64,000 bases of DNA from Serinus canaria. Taxonomy: Eukaryota > Chordata > Aves > Passeriformes > Fringillidae. A model generated the notes under the pieces. That model worked only from the letters and a program-made list of their open reading frames with translations. It ran no database searches and was not told where the DNA came from. Shown in pieces: positions 11,900 through 25,700 of this stretch. The translations under genes were made by a program, and so were the position numbers. The number at the start of each line of letters is the position of its first letter. Position 1 is the stretch's first letter. The DNA lies in the NCBI RefSeq assembly GCF_022539315.1, contig NC_066316.1:4603501-4667500 (forward strand). The letters run 5' to 3'.

Positions 11900-14800
11900 A
11901 TGGATTTCACAGAAGCCTATTCAGACCGGTGCTCAGCCGTGGGCCTTGCAGCCAGGGAAGGGAACGTTGAGATTCTGAGGGAGTTGATCAGTCGGGGATA
12001 CAGCGTCGATGTCCCGGATAACAGGAGGTGGTTGCCCATCCACGAAGCGGCAGCGCACAATTCCAGTGAGTGCCTGAAGCTCCTCATTGATACAGGTAAG
12101 GAAAACCTCATGGGAAATAGTGTGGTTTTGTGCTAAATTTCCCTGTCGTAGAAAATACAAGTTGCATGGATTTATCCTCTTCTTGTTTGGGGATTTTCTG
12201 TGTGGTTTCCCAACTGCAGTAAGTAGAAGTTGACACATTGCAGTTCATGGGTGATACTTGAAGTGATAACAGCATGTTCATGGTGTTCCATAGGCCACAT
12301 ATCCCAAATAACTCTTGTATTTTCTTTAAATGATTGTATTTTGTAATTCACTGCCAAATATGTATTTTGTAATTCACTGCCAAATATCCCTTCCCCCCCC
12401 ATTATGTTCCTCTGCAGCTCCAGCTGATGACTACATCCACTCGAGGACGTTTGAAGGGATGTGTGCTCTGCACCTCTCGGCCCGGCACGGCTCTGTGGAA
12501 TGTCTCCGGGTTCTCCTGGAAGCTGGGGCTGACCTGGACAATGTCACCACCGAATCTGCCACCACCCCACTCTTCCTAGGTGACACGAGCTTTCCTCAAG
12601 CCCCAGAGTTTGAACTCACCAGTTAAAACTCAAGTTTCTCCGAGTTTAAACTCACCGGAGTTTCTTACTTGCCTGCCATGTTGCATCTTTTTGTAGCCCT
12701 AAATAACCAGGCTTTAGGCTCAGAGGTGTGGAAATAACTTTTTGTTTATGGGTAAATCTGCTTCAGACAGTGCTTTAAAACAAAATTATAAAAGCAAACT
12801 GGTTTTCTGCATCAAGGACAGAAAAACTTTAGGAGGTTCAGGATTGCATTTGTATGAGGCTGTTTCAAAGCCTTTTTGATTTTTCTAATTCCTTCCTAAT
12901 TCTTATGCAAAAATACTTATTTTTGACATTCCTAGTTTGGCAGTTAAGGTCCATTATTTTAGCATTTTTTCTGTTACTTATGTTTGACTTAACTGAATGC
13001 TTAAAACCTCTGTTACGGTGAATCCTGAGGGTCTAAATCATGTGATTAAATACATTTATGGGTTTACTTGCCTCTCTGCCCAGACATCATGTGTGCCATG
13101 TGACCTTTGTTTCCAAGTCTTTTCCAAGTTTGGGGGAATTTGGCATCATTTCCATTCCCCAACATTTTTTGGGGATCTAAATATAAAATGCAAACAAGTA
13201 TATAATGGGCAGATTTAAAGAAATTGTGATTATTGTTTCAGGAAGTTGGCGGTGAGACATTTTGAGCTTTTAAATCCAAATACATAAATTATTTCTTTTT
13301 AAAATTCTTCAATAATTTTTTTTTTATTTATTACTGTTCTATGGAAGCTGTTGAAAATAAACATACAGAGGTTGTCAAGTTCCTGCTCCAACACGGAGCA
13401 AATATTGAAGGTTCTCATTCTTGGTCTGGATGGAATCCTTTGCACCAAGCTTCCTTTCAGGTAACCTGTGAGCACATCATGTAATTTTGGTGTAACTGGT
13501 GTATTCTGGGGGATAATCATTTATTTATTAATTATTGCATCTTTGTCAGGTAATTTTCCCTAGCCTACCCTAGCAGTCGTAAGCTTGTACTTAAAAATGT
13601 GTTGGCTTAATGGTTCTAACACATACAAATTACTTTATCATGTAAATGAGCAAAAGTGATCAATTTGAACTAGCCTGATTTCTTTTACCATTAATTTTTA
13701 AGTGCATCTTCAGAATATTGACTGTGGGTTTTATTATTTCTATCTGGAGCATGTGGGGAAAAACGGGTTGTGTGATTTCCTCGCTTTCCTGCTGGTTGAG
13801 AATAAAAACCATTGATTTCAGGGTTCCACTGACATAATGCAAATGCTCCTGGAGAAAGGGGCCAGCAAGGACTGTCGTGATGACTTTGGAATCACCCCTC
13901 TGTTTGTGGCTGCTCAGTATGGCCAGCTGGAGAGTCTGCGCCTGCTTCTGTCCCACGGTAACCACCGTCCTCCATCTCCCTGGCCACGCTCCCAGCAGCT
14001 CCCACTGAGTGCAGTTGGAGCTCTCCTCCTGCATTTCAAATGCTAGAGGTTTTATTTCCGTATTGCTGAGGAGAACTTGCTGAATTTGAAGCCACCCTGT
14101 GAAAGATAATGACTGGTGGAGGTGACTTTGGTTTTGTCTTGTGTCAGGTGCAGATGTCAACTGCCAGGCCAAGGACAGGGCCACTCCCCTGCTGATTGCT
14201 GCTCAGGAGGGACACCTGGATTGTGTGAAGCTGCTGCTGACTGCAGGGGCAGACCCAAACCTCTACTGCAACGAGGATAACTGGCAGTTACCCATCCATG
14301 CAGCAGCTGAGATGGGCCATGCAAAGTAGGTGGTTGCAGAGGCATTCAGACAGAAGGTCCTGGTCACACAAATCTGATCCCCAAAGAAGGAAGTTCAGCC
14401 CTAAAAGGGAGGAAAATTGAGTGTTCAAACTGATCTGTAGTTTAGAAGTTCTGATTATTTTTGTATTTTAAATGTCTCTTAGTAGTTTCTTCCACACTTT
14501 CATCTAGGTTTAGATGAAATATTAGGGAAAAATGCTTTCCTGTGAGGGTGGTGAGGCCCTGGCACAGGTTTGCCAGAGAAGCTGTGGCTGTGCCATCCCT
14601 GGAAGAATTTCAAGCCAGGTTGCATGGAGCTTGGAGCAACCTGGGATAGGGGAAATGTCCCTGCCCATTGCAGGGGGTAGAACTGGATCACCTTGAAGGT
14701 CCCTTCCAACCCCACCCATTCTATGATTATATGATTTTTAATTCAGCATCTAACCTGGGTTTGATCCATAACTTAATGAATTTAGAGGGTTTTCCACGGT

Positions 14801-17800
14801 GCTGAACCAGATATCAATTCACTCCATGGCCATTTTATTTTTCCATTTAAAAATGCAAATAACTATGTTATACATTATACATTACTTGAACGGCTGCTAA
14901 TTAGAGTTCTGTATTAAGTAGCAGAAGTAATTATATGCAAATATTGAATTAGCTGGACAGCCAGAAAAATCAAAGCCACAAAACCAGTTTCTTTAATCTT
15001 TCCAGAGATGCATTTGCAGCTTTGCCCAATTTCAGATATGCAAGTCAGTTCCACAGCAGTGAGCCAAGAGTGGAAGGAAGTTTTGGGAGTAGACCACTGG
15101 GGAGAAGGATCTCTCAGGAACTCCATGATTCACACATGTACAGCACTTAAATATATAAGTGATGATACATCACTGGCAACTCTTATGCAGCACCAGTAAG
15201 TTCCAGCAGCAAAGGAACTGGTGTTTGTCACTAGTGTGATGTGGCCTGGAGTGTGAGCTGTAAACAGAAAGATTTTTTCTGTTTCACAGAACTAAAAGTT
15301 TGTTTCATTTGCAGCTCACATTTACAGTTTGCCTCCAAACTTCCTTGGAGTCGGGATTTAATGTGCAGTGGTGTTCTGTTGCTGTAAAAAGAGTTGCTGG
15401 GTAATAGGAAGTAGCTTGGTTTGGTTTAAAATTCTTCTTTCCAGCCCAAATCCACCCCAAAGCACAACATTTGCCAGGGCTGTGTATGGAATTATAAAGC
15501 TGCAAATTCAAGAGTGAAAAACCACAATTTTCTTCCAAAGCTGCAATGACCCTGTGAAAGAAATGGCTGTGTGTTTAAGATTAATCATTGCAATGAGATC
15601 AGAAAGCAGTGGTTCTGAACATCTGCAGGATCCTGGAGCTGCTGATTCCAGTCACTGACCGGGTCTGTGACAAGGGCGAGGGCAAAGTGAGCCCCGTCTA
15701 TTCTGCGCTGTACGGCGGGGACGGCGAATGCCTGGAGATGCTGCTCAAGCAGGGCTTCAGCCCAGATGCTCAGGAGTGCCTGGACTTTGGCTGCAGGTCC
15801 CCCATGTGCATGATCTTCCAAAAGCAGTAAGCAAACAAACCTCTTCTATTTTGGAGTTATTCACAGTCATATTTGCTTTAATGAACTTGCTTTAAATGTG
15901 TAGTTTCCTCCCTTCTTCCCTCAACTGCTGTCTAGCATCTAATATTTTTCCAGAATTCCAGTGTGTTCCCCCTTTGCAGACACTCCTCATTATTCCCATT
16001 TCCTTGGGAATATTGATGTGAAGCCCTGGAGTGTGACTCATGTGCTGCACTAAGGAAAACATCTTCAGAAATGGCTTTTGAATTCTCTCAGATTTTAACA
16101 GATTATTTCTTTGTACGTGTATTGAAATTTATTTATGGAGTATTTATAATTTATTTATGGCTGCCATTTAAATTAATGAGGTTTATTAGTAGTGAATTTA
16201 GTTTGTGGCCTGCTCCTAGGAAGCTGCCTTTAAAAATCCTTGGACAGAATTTTTCCCATTTTGTCCTGGTGTTGCTTTATAAGAAAAAATTTAGGAAGGG
16301 ATGCAGAGCAGGTGATTGCTTTGTAAACGAGGCAGGTAACACATGTCACCACTTCAGTGGAGTAATTTGCCCTCTAATCACTAAAAGGCAGCACCAGTCA
16401 CAGCCTCAGTCCTTACCCTCTTGGGGGTAACGATTAAAGGATTTTAATAAAAACATTCTGAAATGTTTTATTGCAGACAGATGTAAAAAGCAGTGGGTGC
16501 TTTCTGAGGCAAAGCTCATGGGATGCCCTGTCCCTTCTCCTGCTCACAGGTATTACCAGTTCATTGATGTCCTTCTGAAATATGGCATCACCCTGCGTGG
16601 CATCAACTTGGCTCACTGCCTGTGCCATAAGAAGTTTGCTCTGTTCCGGCGCTTCCTGAGGTTCGGCTGTTCCCTGCCCTCGGAGGAGGAATTAACAGAC
16701 TTCATCCTCTACAGCAGCACGGTGCAGAAGGAATACAAGGAATGGCTGCCCTGCCTGCTCCTGGCTGGCTTCAACCCCGTGAATTTCATGCGCAGGTTCT
16801 GGTAAAGCAGGGAGCCTTGTCTTTATTTACTTAAACATCCCATGCTACTGTGCAAAGCTGCTACAGGATGGCCCTTGATAATCTGTTGCCACCATCAGGA
16901 ACGGGAGGGGTTGTGGAAAGTCTGAAATAAATCATTCACACGTCACGTCTGGAGGCAGTAAAACAATTTTCTTTAGGAAGAAAGCCAGACTGGAAATTGC
17001 CTTTCTGTAAGGTAGCAATAAAGCATCACTTCCCAAATTTACATCGAACATCTCTACCTAACCCCCAAATTCAGCTGCAAATTGTCTGTGTGATACTTTA
17101 ATACAGCCACAGTAAGAAGAAATTTCAATGGGAGAAATAGGTAGGAGGGATGGGAAACAAATGGGAAGTGAAGCTGGGCCAAGGCTGGGAGGAGAGGAAA
17201 CGGATGCAGTTTGAGACTGTTTTGTTTAACACAATGTGGCAAAAGTTCCTGTCAGATCTTTTTTATTATTATTATTATTGAAGTTTTTCCACATATAAAC
17301 AACAGCTTGGTGATGTTTTATATTTAATTGGGCACTACAGGATTAAACTTAGAGTTATGAAATGTTTGTATTTTCTGCAGGCTGTAGTAAACACACCACA
17401 AGCTTGCAACTCAGTGACTGAATGAATCTCACTGTCCTTGTGTATCACATGTGATGCTTTTTGGTCTTTTATACTGTAATCTACAAATACTTTAAAAAGG
17501 TATTTTAGAGAAGTCTTTGTTACACAGGATTTTCTCCATGAGTGAGGATGTCCTTAATTTTGTCCTGGAGTTCATGAATTGGAGCAGACTTCCTCCAATT
17601 GTGGAGCAACACCTTTCCCAATACAAGGAGAAGTTCACTTGGACTTCCAAGAGCCATTTTGGTAAGGAATACAGGCAGGAAAATAATGTCTCCATTTATC
17701 CAGCTTCCAGGCTGCAGATGGGGAGATTTCAGAGAGGATGACAATATGACTTAGTTATGTTTTACTTTTCTAATTTGAATTGTATTTCCAATGAAGCATC

Positions 17801-18496
17801 TGTCCTGTTTTGTAAGCATTGGACAGTAATTAAATACAAACCATAAAAATCAAACATAATCAAAATGTGACCAGCCAAAAAAAATTCATTTGGTTGTACA
17901 GGAATTTTTCATAGTTCGGCCTTCAGGAAAGCATGTCATGTGTTATGTGACTGAGAAACTGCACTTAGGTGTCTTTGTTAATGATTCCTTTCAAAGAAAA
18001 TTCTTCTTCAAAAGGGTCTCTAATAATTTTTAGTGATAATGTCATTTAATAATATTTAGTGATAATGTCATTTAATAATATTTCCTTTATAATGTTTGAA
18101 GCCAATAAGGATGTTTTTGGAGTTAAAAAAAAAATGGGGTTATTTCGGGAAATGGGGATTAACCTCTCTCTTTATTTCCTTTTTTATTAGTAAATATATT
18201 GGTGTAGTAAGAGCTGCTCTGTGTTTGACTTGGGGTTCCATTTTCCAGCCTTCCTTCCGTCCCTGTCCCACCTGTGCCGCCTGGAGATCCGGTCCCTGCT
18301 GGGGAGCGAGCGCCTGCGCTCGGAGCGCGTGATCCGGGAGCTGCCGCTGCCAGCCTGCCTCCAGGACTACCTGCTCTACCTGGATGTGCTGCGAGCCAAC
18401 GGCGTCCCAGAGCTGCAGGATTGCCTGGAGCAGGGCGAGGAGGGAGCTCCTTCCAGTCACTCTGAGGCAGAGGACACGGAGGAGGGACAGCAGTAA
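11900..18496 (+). CDS. ASB3: ASB3, ankyrin repeat and SOCS box protein 3
   Basis: ASB3 is a substrate-recognition subunit of an Elongin BC-Cullin 5 ubiquitin ligase; TNFR2 is a reported substrate of the mammalian protein. Coding exons: 11900-12095, 12418-12579, 13348-13460, 13822-13957, 14148-14325, 15629-15826, 16550-16801, 17528-17661 and 18249-18496. All phases fit, giving 538 aa (human about 518). The start [20 protein letters not shown] matches the human start. Another in-frame ATG nine bases upstream (11891) would add MPG. Ankyrin repeats fill roughly residues 10-330, with typical motifs such as [18 protein letters not shown] and [15 protein letters not shown]. The C-terminal SOCS box (about 457-500) has a BC box LSHLCRLEI and an LPLP Cul5-box motif. 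The C-terminal tail is longer and more acidic than in human and ends EEGQQ. No canonical AATAAA was seen close after the stop. Confidence 0.97.
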
Positions 18497-19415
18497 CACC
18501 AGTGATGGCGGTGCCAGTGCCTGGACTCCACAGCCACAGGTTTTGTAATGGGAATCAGGAGACACGGGAGGAGAGCTGCTGTAAATGTCTCTTCTCTTCC
18601 TGTGTGATCATTCTTTTCACGCTGTAGTTTTGTACTACATCTAGAAATTTCCTATGGATTCTATGATTTGCTTGTTTACAATCTGTTGTAGCTTTGTAAG
18701 TGAACATTTTCTGTTTCTTTTCTAACTCTTGGGAAGTAAAATGAGCTTTTTCAGTGAACACAGCTTACAGAGTAGTCAAAATCTGCCCCTTGACACTTTA
18801 TTCCAAATACAGCATTTACCAAATGAAACCATCTGAAAGTCAAGGAACACAATCTTGTATCAATGTTATGAACTTGTGTTGGGGAGGGATGGAGTTGAAC
18901 TGGAGAAAGGCAAATTACATAAGATAGGAGATTGTTTGCTGAAGGAACAGTGATTTTTTTTCTTTTTTTCTCTTCCCATGGTTGTCAATATTTGGCAGAA
19001 TGTCAGTATTGGAGGCTTGGGGCCTGCACCCACTCCCTCCCCTTGCAAGTCCCTTCCCCAGGTAAGGCAGGAAATGTCCCACAGGCACACCAACGTTTCC
19101 CAGCAAAATCCCTCCTGTGATGAGATGCAAAAGGACTTGCTGTTCCTGAGGCCTGGTGACTGGGCTGGAGCAGGCACACCTTGGGACAACAGCAGGGTCT
19201 CTCACACTGGGAAAGCCCTCATCCTGTCAAGGTGAAACTGGTGCTGCCAGGATCACTGGTAGTAGATGCTGAAGGCGTGGAGGATGTACAGGAAGGCCGT
19301 GAGGAAGGCGAAGAACTGCACAAGAGGAAGAGGAAGGGTCAGCTGGCAGAGTCAAATCCCCTGAAGCCTCCCAGCACAGAGCTTCCTCCAGCCTCAAAGG
19401 AGAGGCAAAGCCTCA

Positions 19416-19796
<381 letters not shown>

Positions 19797-22700
19797 CTAG
19801 ATAGGCCTGGGATCAAACCCTCCCAGGCAGTGGTTTCACAGCAGAGCTCCCCTGGACTTTCCAGTCGAGGCAAAAGGAGGAAAGGGTTGATGGGTCACCA
19901 GCCATGGTGGTCCTGCACCCACATTGCTGCTGCCAACGTCTGCCCGTGTTCCATCCCCTCCTTACCAGCACTTTCCAGTTCTCACTGTTCCTGTGGAAGC
20001 CGAGGAGGTAGCTTAAGAGGAGCAGCAGGGAGATGAGGCAGGAGGTGAGGGACACGTACATCACCCATCCCTGCAGCAGCGGCAAGGAGACGGAGGTAGC
20101 AGCGACGAGGATCCACACCCAGGTCCCGCAGACCTGCCGGGGACAAACAGGCGCCGCTGGTGAGTGTGGGATGAGGAAAAGCTCTTTTCCTCCCCAGTTC
20201 CCTCCTTGCCTGCCTCCCTCCCAGGCCAGCTGCAGCAGCCAGCGGAACCCCTGGATCTGTCCCAGAGCATCCTGGTGCTCTGGGAAGCAAGGAAGCAAGT
20301 TGGCACCGGTTTCCCTGAAAACTCATGGGAAATGAGTGTTCACACGAAAGGGAAGGGTTTGCTGCCGCCTTGCACACAAGGAAATGTCTCACCCCGAGGG
20401 ATTTGGTGGAGAAGCCAGAAAATGTGCTTTTATCTGAGAAAAGTGAGCAGTTGCCTCAACCCAGCCCTGCCTGCTCGTTAATCTCCAAGGCTTGGGATCA
20501 CAGCACAAGGAAGTCTCCTCTCAGCTCCACGCACCAGCCTGGAGCAAGTTGCTCACTCTGGATCCACCCAAAATATTTGCTGAGCACAAAAAGCCTGCAA
20601 AGTCATTGGGATGAGCCTGTGCTGCCCTGTGCCATCCCAGTTGCAGTGGGTGAAACCCCTGGAATTGCAGCAGGGAGCTGAGCCCGCCACCACGGGCAGG
20701 AATTGTGCCTGTGGAGCACAGGGTGTGTGAGCTGCCAGCCCCGTGCGCCACGACAAAGTACACCAGCTGCAATCTTGGCCGGTCCCACTGGATGCCCTCT
20801 GGACCCAGAAGCAATTGAAAGAATCATGGAATGTCATCACACATTACCAGGCTCCCAATTGCCTTCTACCCCTGCGACGACTTGATACAGAGAGCAAAAT
20901 TGCCTTGATTTTCCAGCCATTTCTACGGAGAGCTGCTTCGTGGTAACCAGAGCTGCTAGTCTGCCCTGGATGAGCCAGCACTCTTCAGCCTCTCCCAGCC
21001 CCGCGGCAGCCGGTGACCCTCGCACAGGCTGGGATGGAGCCGAGTGTACCTTGTCCTCAAGCTGCTCCTAAAAACCCCTTCAGCAATACTTTGTGCGTTC
21101 AGCGTAAGCTCAAAGACAAGCTGTCACTTCCCAGTCACGACGCCTTCAGGGTGGCTTCGGGGGATTTTAGCCAGGAGTGGGCTCCTCGAGGCAGCGGAGC
21201 GAGGCATACTCACGATCTCCGGCAGGATGAAGGCGTAGGGGATGGTTTTGAAGACGGCGGGTCCGGAGGGCAGGGCGGGCTGCGTGGAGGTTGTGGAGGG
21301 ACCCACCGAGGCCATCTCTCCCCCGCTGACAGCGCTCCGCTCGGCTCCGCTGGCGCTTGCCTGCCCCGTGTCGCTCCCGTGCGGGATTTAAGGGACACGC
21401 CCGCGGGACGTAAGCACAGGAACCGGCCCGGGCTGGCACCGCGCCGCTGTCCCGACCCCACGAGCCCTGGCACCGCCCGAGGCTGCGGCGGCTTTGTGCA
21501 TCCCGCTGCCAGCCGCGATGGGGCACAGCGGGACCCCGGCCCTGCCGGGCACCAATGCAAGGTCATTAACTGAAGGGGGAAGGAAAAAAACTTCCTACAC
21601 CTTGCCGGCGCAGAAATGTTTCCTGCAAACAGGTCCTTGGCACGCTTCCAATCCTGAAATTGCTTCCACTGCTGTTGCCTCCTCCCCTTTCTGTTCAGGT
21701 TTCTGCTCCGCGGTCACGTCAGACCCCTCCACACCCTCCAGGCACATCCAGCCTTCAGAAACTAGCAGGTAAATTTTACAAACACACCAGGAGGGTTTGG
21801 CAATGTGCTCCCGAGTGCCTAGGAAGGTTTGAAAGGGAGCTACAGGAATTTCTGCCTCCTGGCAAATGCAGTTTGGATTCGGGCAGCACTTGCTGTCTCA
21901 TCCAGTGCACTTTGCCTGGCCCCAGAACGCCCAGATCAGGATGAAAGGCTGGGGGTGGCACTTCTGCCTGGTGGCTCAGAGAGGACAGAATGACCCCATT
22001 AACCAGGGCAATGGGCTGCAGCAGGAGGAAGACACTGTCCCAGTGAGCTATCCCAGCTCTGCTAGGCGAGACAGGTGATGCCCCAGGAACTTGGCTTCTA
22101 TGCCAAGCTCTTGCACAACACAGAGCAAAGATCAAATCCGTGTCTCTGAGCGCTTCCTAGGCTGGAGGAAGTGTCCTGTGGTATTTCTGGAGGTTCCAGT
22201 TTACAGATACTCCAGTGGGAGCTGGTTTTTGGCTCCGTGTAGTGGAGGTTTTCAAAAGTCTTGTTTCAAATCTCACCAGACAAAACTGAGCCTGGCCTGG
22301 GCTTAAATCCAGGTGTGACTCGGTGGCAATGTCCCCATCACCCTGCAGGAAGCATCCAGATGCTCCAGCACTAAAGAGAAAGTGGAAGGGGGATCACTTC
22401 CCCCTGGGAATGGGCAGCACAGAGAGCCTGTGGTCACAAGGTGCTCAGGGGTCAGCAGAGGAAATAATCCTGGGGAAACACAGCATTCCCAGGATTCCCA
22501 CCAGCTGCTGTTTGTGTTGGGTCAGGTACATTCCTGGGAGGAACCCAGCCTTCTCCTGAGTAGGGGAGAGGAACAGGCAAACAGTCTAAAAAAGGAGCAA
22601 CCTGTTGGTCATTGGTTGGGCAAGAGAAGATTCTTCCCCTAAGCTGGCTGTCCTTGCTCAGCAGCATTCTTAAAGATCACTGCTCCTTCCCTTCCCCGCT

Positions 22701-25700
22701 CCCAGGCTGCTGGGGGACTGGGACAAAGAGTCTTTTGTTCACCCTGATTAAAACAACACTGGAAGTTAATTGGAAGCTGCAGGAGAGGAAAAAAGGGCTA
22801 CCTCAGCTTTGGCAAAATATGACATCTGACATGGCTACAACAGGTAGTAACAGGCAACCAGAGCCTTGTTTAACGCTGCAAAGTAAAAAATTTAAAATAC
22901 AATTTCCAGTAGATAAACAGATAAAATAATTTTAATCTCTCTCAAAATCTTAATTGTGCTAAAATATCCATTACAATTCAGCTCCTACACAATCTCTTTG
23001 GTAATAACTTAATTTTATTGATACCACATCCTTAGAGAGCCTGAATTGTTCATTCTCCAGGATTGTTTTCCCTCACTTCTCCTAAGAAATCATAGGCTAG
23101 CTCTGAGATATCAAAGGCTCTGTGGGTGTTTTCTGATGACAGCAGGTACTCCAGGGCACCGTCCTTCTCCTGGCTCCTTTTCAGGAAGTCCTGGATCACC
23201 TTCCAGCGAGACAATTCCACCTCTTCCTCAGCCCATCTGTAGCTGGGGAGGGACGTGGAGCAGAGAAGAGGGAACACAGAGTCGTGGTACACCAGGACAA
23301 ACGCAGACTTCAGGAATTCTTGATCTCTCTGCAGAGAAGAGTGTTTGAAAATACCGCAGTGCAAACACATGGTGTTGCCAAGCACTTTTCCAAAGTATTG
23401 TACATGGGGAGAAACCCACACAACTCACTCCCAGTTCCCAGAAAAACAAAGGGAAGAGATTTGACCTTCCTAAACATGCATCCTTTATTTTGGATAAGCC
23501 TCCAGCATATCCACAAACCTGAACTCTGCCAGCCTTCCCACAAACTCCAGGCACTGAGAGCCCTTTGCTGGGGGGTATTTATATTTCTTAAAAGCAGTGC
23601 CACATCCTCCCTGCCCTGGAAACCCAAACTCCTCTCATCTCCCTGCTGTCCTAGGCGGAGCGTGGCTCTGATCCCACTCCTTGGAGCCAGAGCTGAGGCT
23701 GCCCCTGGGCACTGCTGTCCCACTCTTTGTGCATGGTGTGACCTGTGTGCTCCCCTGTGAAGATCAGTCTGGAAACCTACAGACAAAGGATCAGCCTGGT
23801 CAATTATCAAACACATGAGAAAGATCCAAGTCCAGAGTGTCCTAGCCCAGGAGCGCTGTGCCTGGCAGGGAGCGTTTCACAGCTCAGCCTCAGGGAACCA
23901 CACGAGGGGTGAGCCTTCAGCAGGCAGCAATCCTCCCCTGGGAGTGGCACACGCCAGTCAGGTAGAACTGGATGGTTCTGAGATCCCGGGGAGGTGCCAA
24001 TTCCGTGAGCAGATCTGCTCTCCTTTTGGATGAATGGCCCTGAAAAAGCTGCTCTGACTCAGCGTAAGTTTGTTCTGCGTAAACAGGAGCCATCCTTGTG
24101 CATCAATTCAGGAGCATGCACAGGAATTAAATATCCCACTGCTGCTTCCAGGAAATCCAGCAATAGAGGCAATGGCTTCCTCATTCAGTTCCTGCAGCTG
24201 CTCTCTGTCCAGGGGACAGGATATAGGACAAGGTCTGGGTGAGCCTGGGGACAACCAGGTAAATTCTCCAGCTGTCTCTGTGCCAAAACATGGATTACAA
24301 CTCTCTGGGGTAGGGAGATCTCAGGAATTTATGGGGCCTTTACTCAGGCAGATTGTGGGAGGACTGAAGCTCAGAGTTTGGAGGAGGGAAGATGATTTTG
24401 TGGGCACACACAGCCCCTTTTTGTATCCATGGAAAGCTTTTACCAGCTGACTGTTGGAAGCACATCATGACAGGGAGCCACTGGGTACCAACCTGTAACA
24501 GGTTCCCCCCTCACGACACTGGAATAAAAAGTTACAAGTTAATTTCATTTTCCTCCTGCTCCTGGTTTACTGTTATAAATCTGGGTGAGAAATGTTAAGA
24601 ACTGCATTTACATATCTCTATTTTCTAAACAGACGTATGGTGAGAGGAAAAGCTAAGCAGCAATTGCACTGGCAGGGAGCAGATAGTTGGAATTACCCTG
24701 AATACATGGAAAGAAAAACCTGTAGTTTGTTACCTTCTCAATTCTCTTCAATGTTCTTTCTTTCTCTGCCCAGGCACTCTGAAATGAAATGTAAAATCAG
24801 AGCAAGGCTGGAGAACTTTTCTCCCAGGACCAAAAACAAAAGCCCAAATTTTGCCTGGAAATCCTGACAAGGTAACATACCCGAAGTGCATCCATCAGGT
24901 CTGGTTGATCCAGGAGTTGAGGGAAAGTTGCTAGAACAGGATTACAGATTAAGTCTGAAACAGAAAACAAACACACTCAAAGCTAAGGAAGAATCAGTTT
25001 TCAAAGTATTGGCACATCCAGGTATTCAGCACATCCCCTTCTGTCAGATAATTCCAAATGGAAAATGAGCTGTGACAGTTCTCCAGAGCAGGGAAGGTAG
25101 GAGAACTCCCTGAAACCTGCTCTGACTGCAGCCAGTTCTCAGTGGCTGAGAGACAGTTAAACCAGGAGAGGGGACACACAAACCCCAGCGCTGTTTATTG
25201 GGAACACCAGCAAACATGAGCATTCCTGATTTACCTGCCTGAGGTGTTTTCCCTCATTTCTGCACCTGCCTTTTTTATACACAGCTGTAATTGTGCTGCT
25301 TAGTTTGGATGTTATGGATAAACACCCTTGGGTTCTACCTCAGCCTGGTGTGGCATTTTAGGAGAACCAGGCACCAAGTGCACAGTGAATTTTCCCAATG
25401 GAGCACATATCCCACTGCACTGGTGTCCTGGTGCTTTTTGGGTCACTTCCATGAGAAATCACTCTGCTCCTGTGATTATTTTAATTAATGAGATTGTGGA
25501 TAAGATTCCAAGTGACGGAGAGCAAGATTTTGGCTGAAGTGTTTTCTTTATCATGTGATTTCAAATATTGAATGTACACTTGGCCCTTCACCTTGAAGCT
25601 GATGGTAAGTTTGGTAAACATGAAGGATTTACTAATGCCCAAACATTTTGGGGAAGAGAGCCAGGACTGATGACTTCTGGGAAGGAGAACAGACATTTCC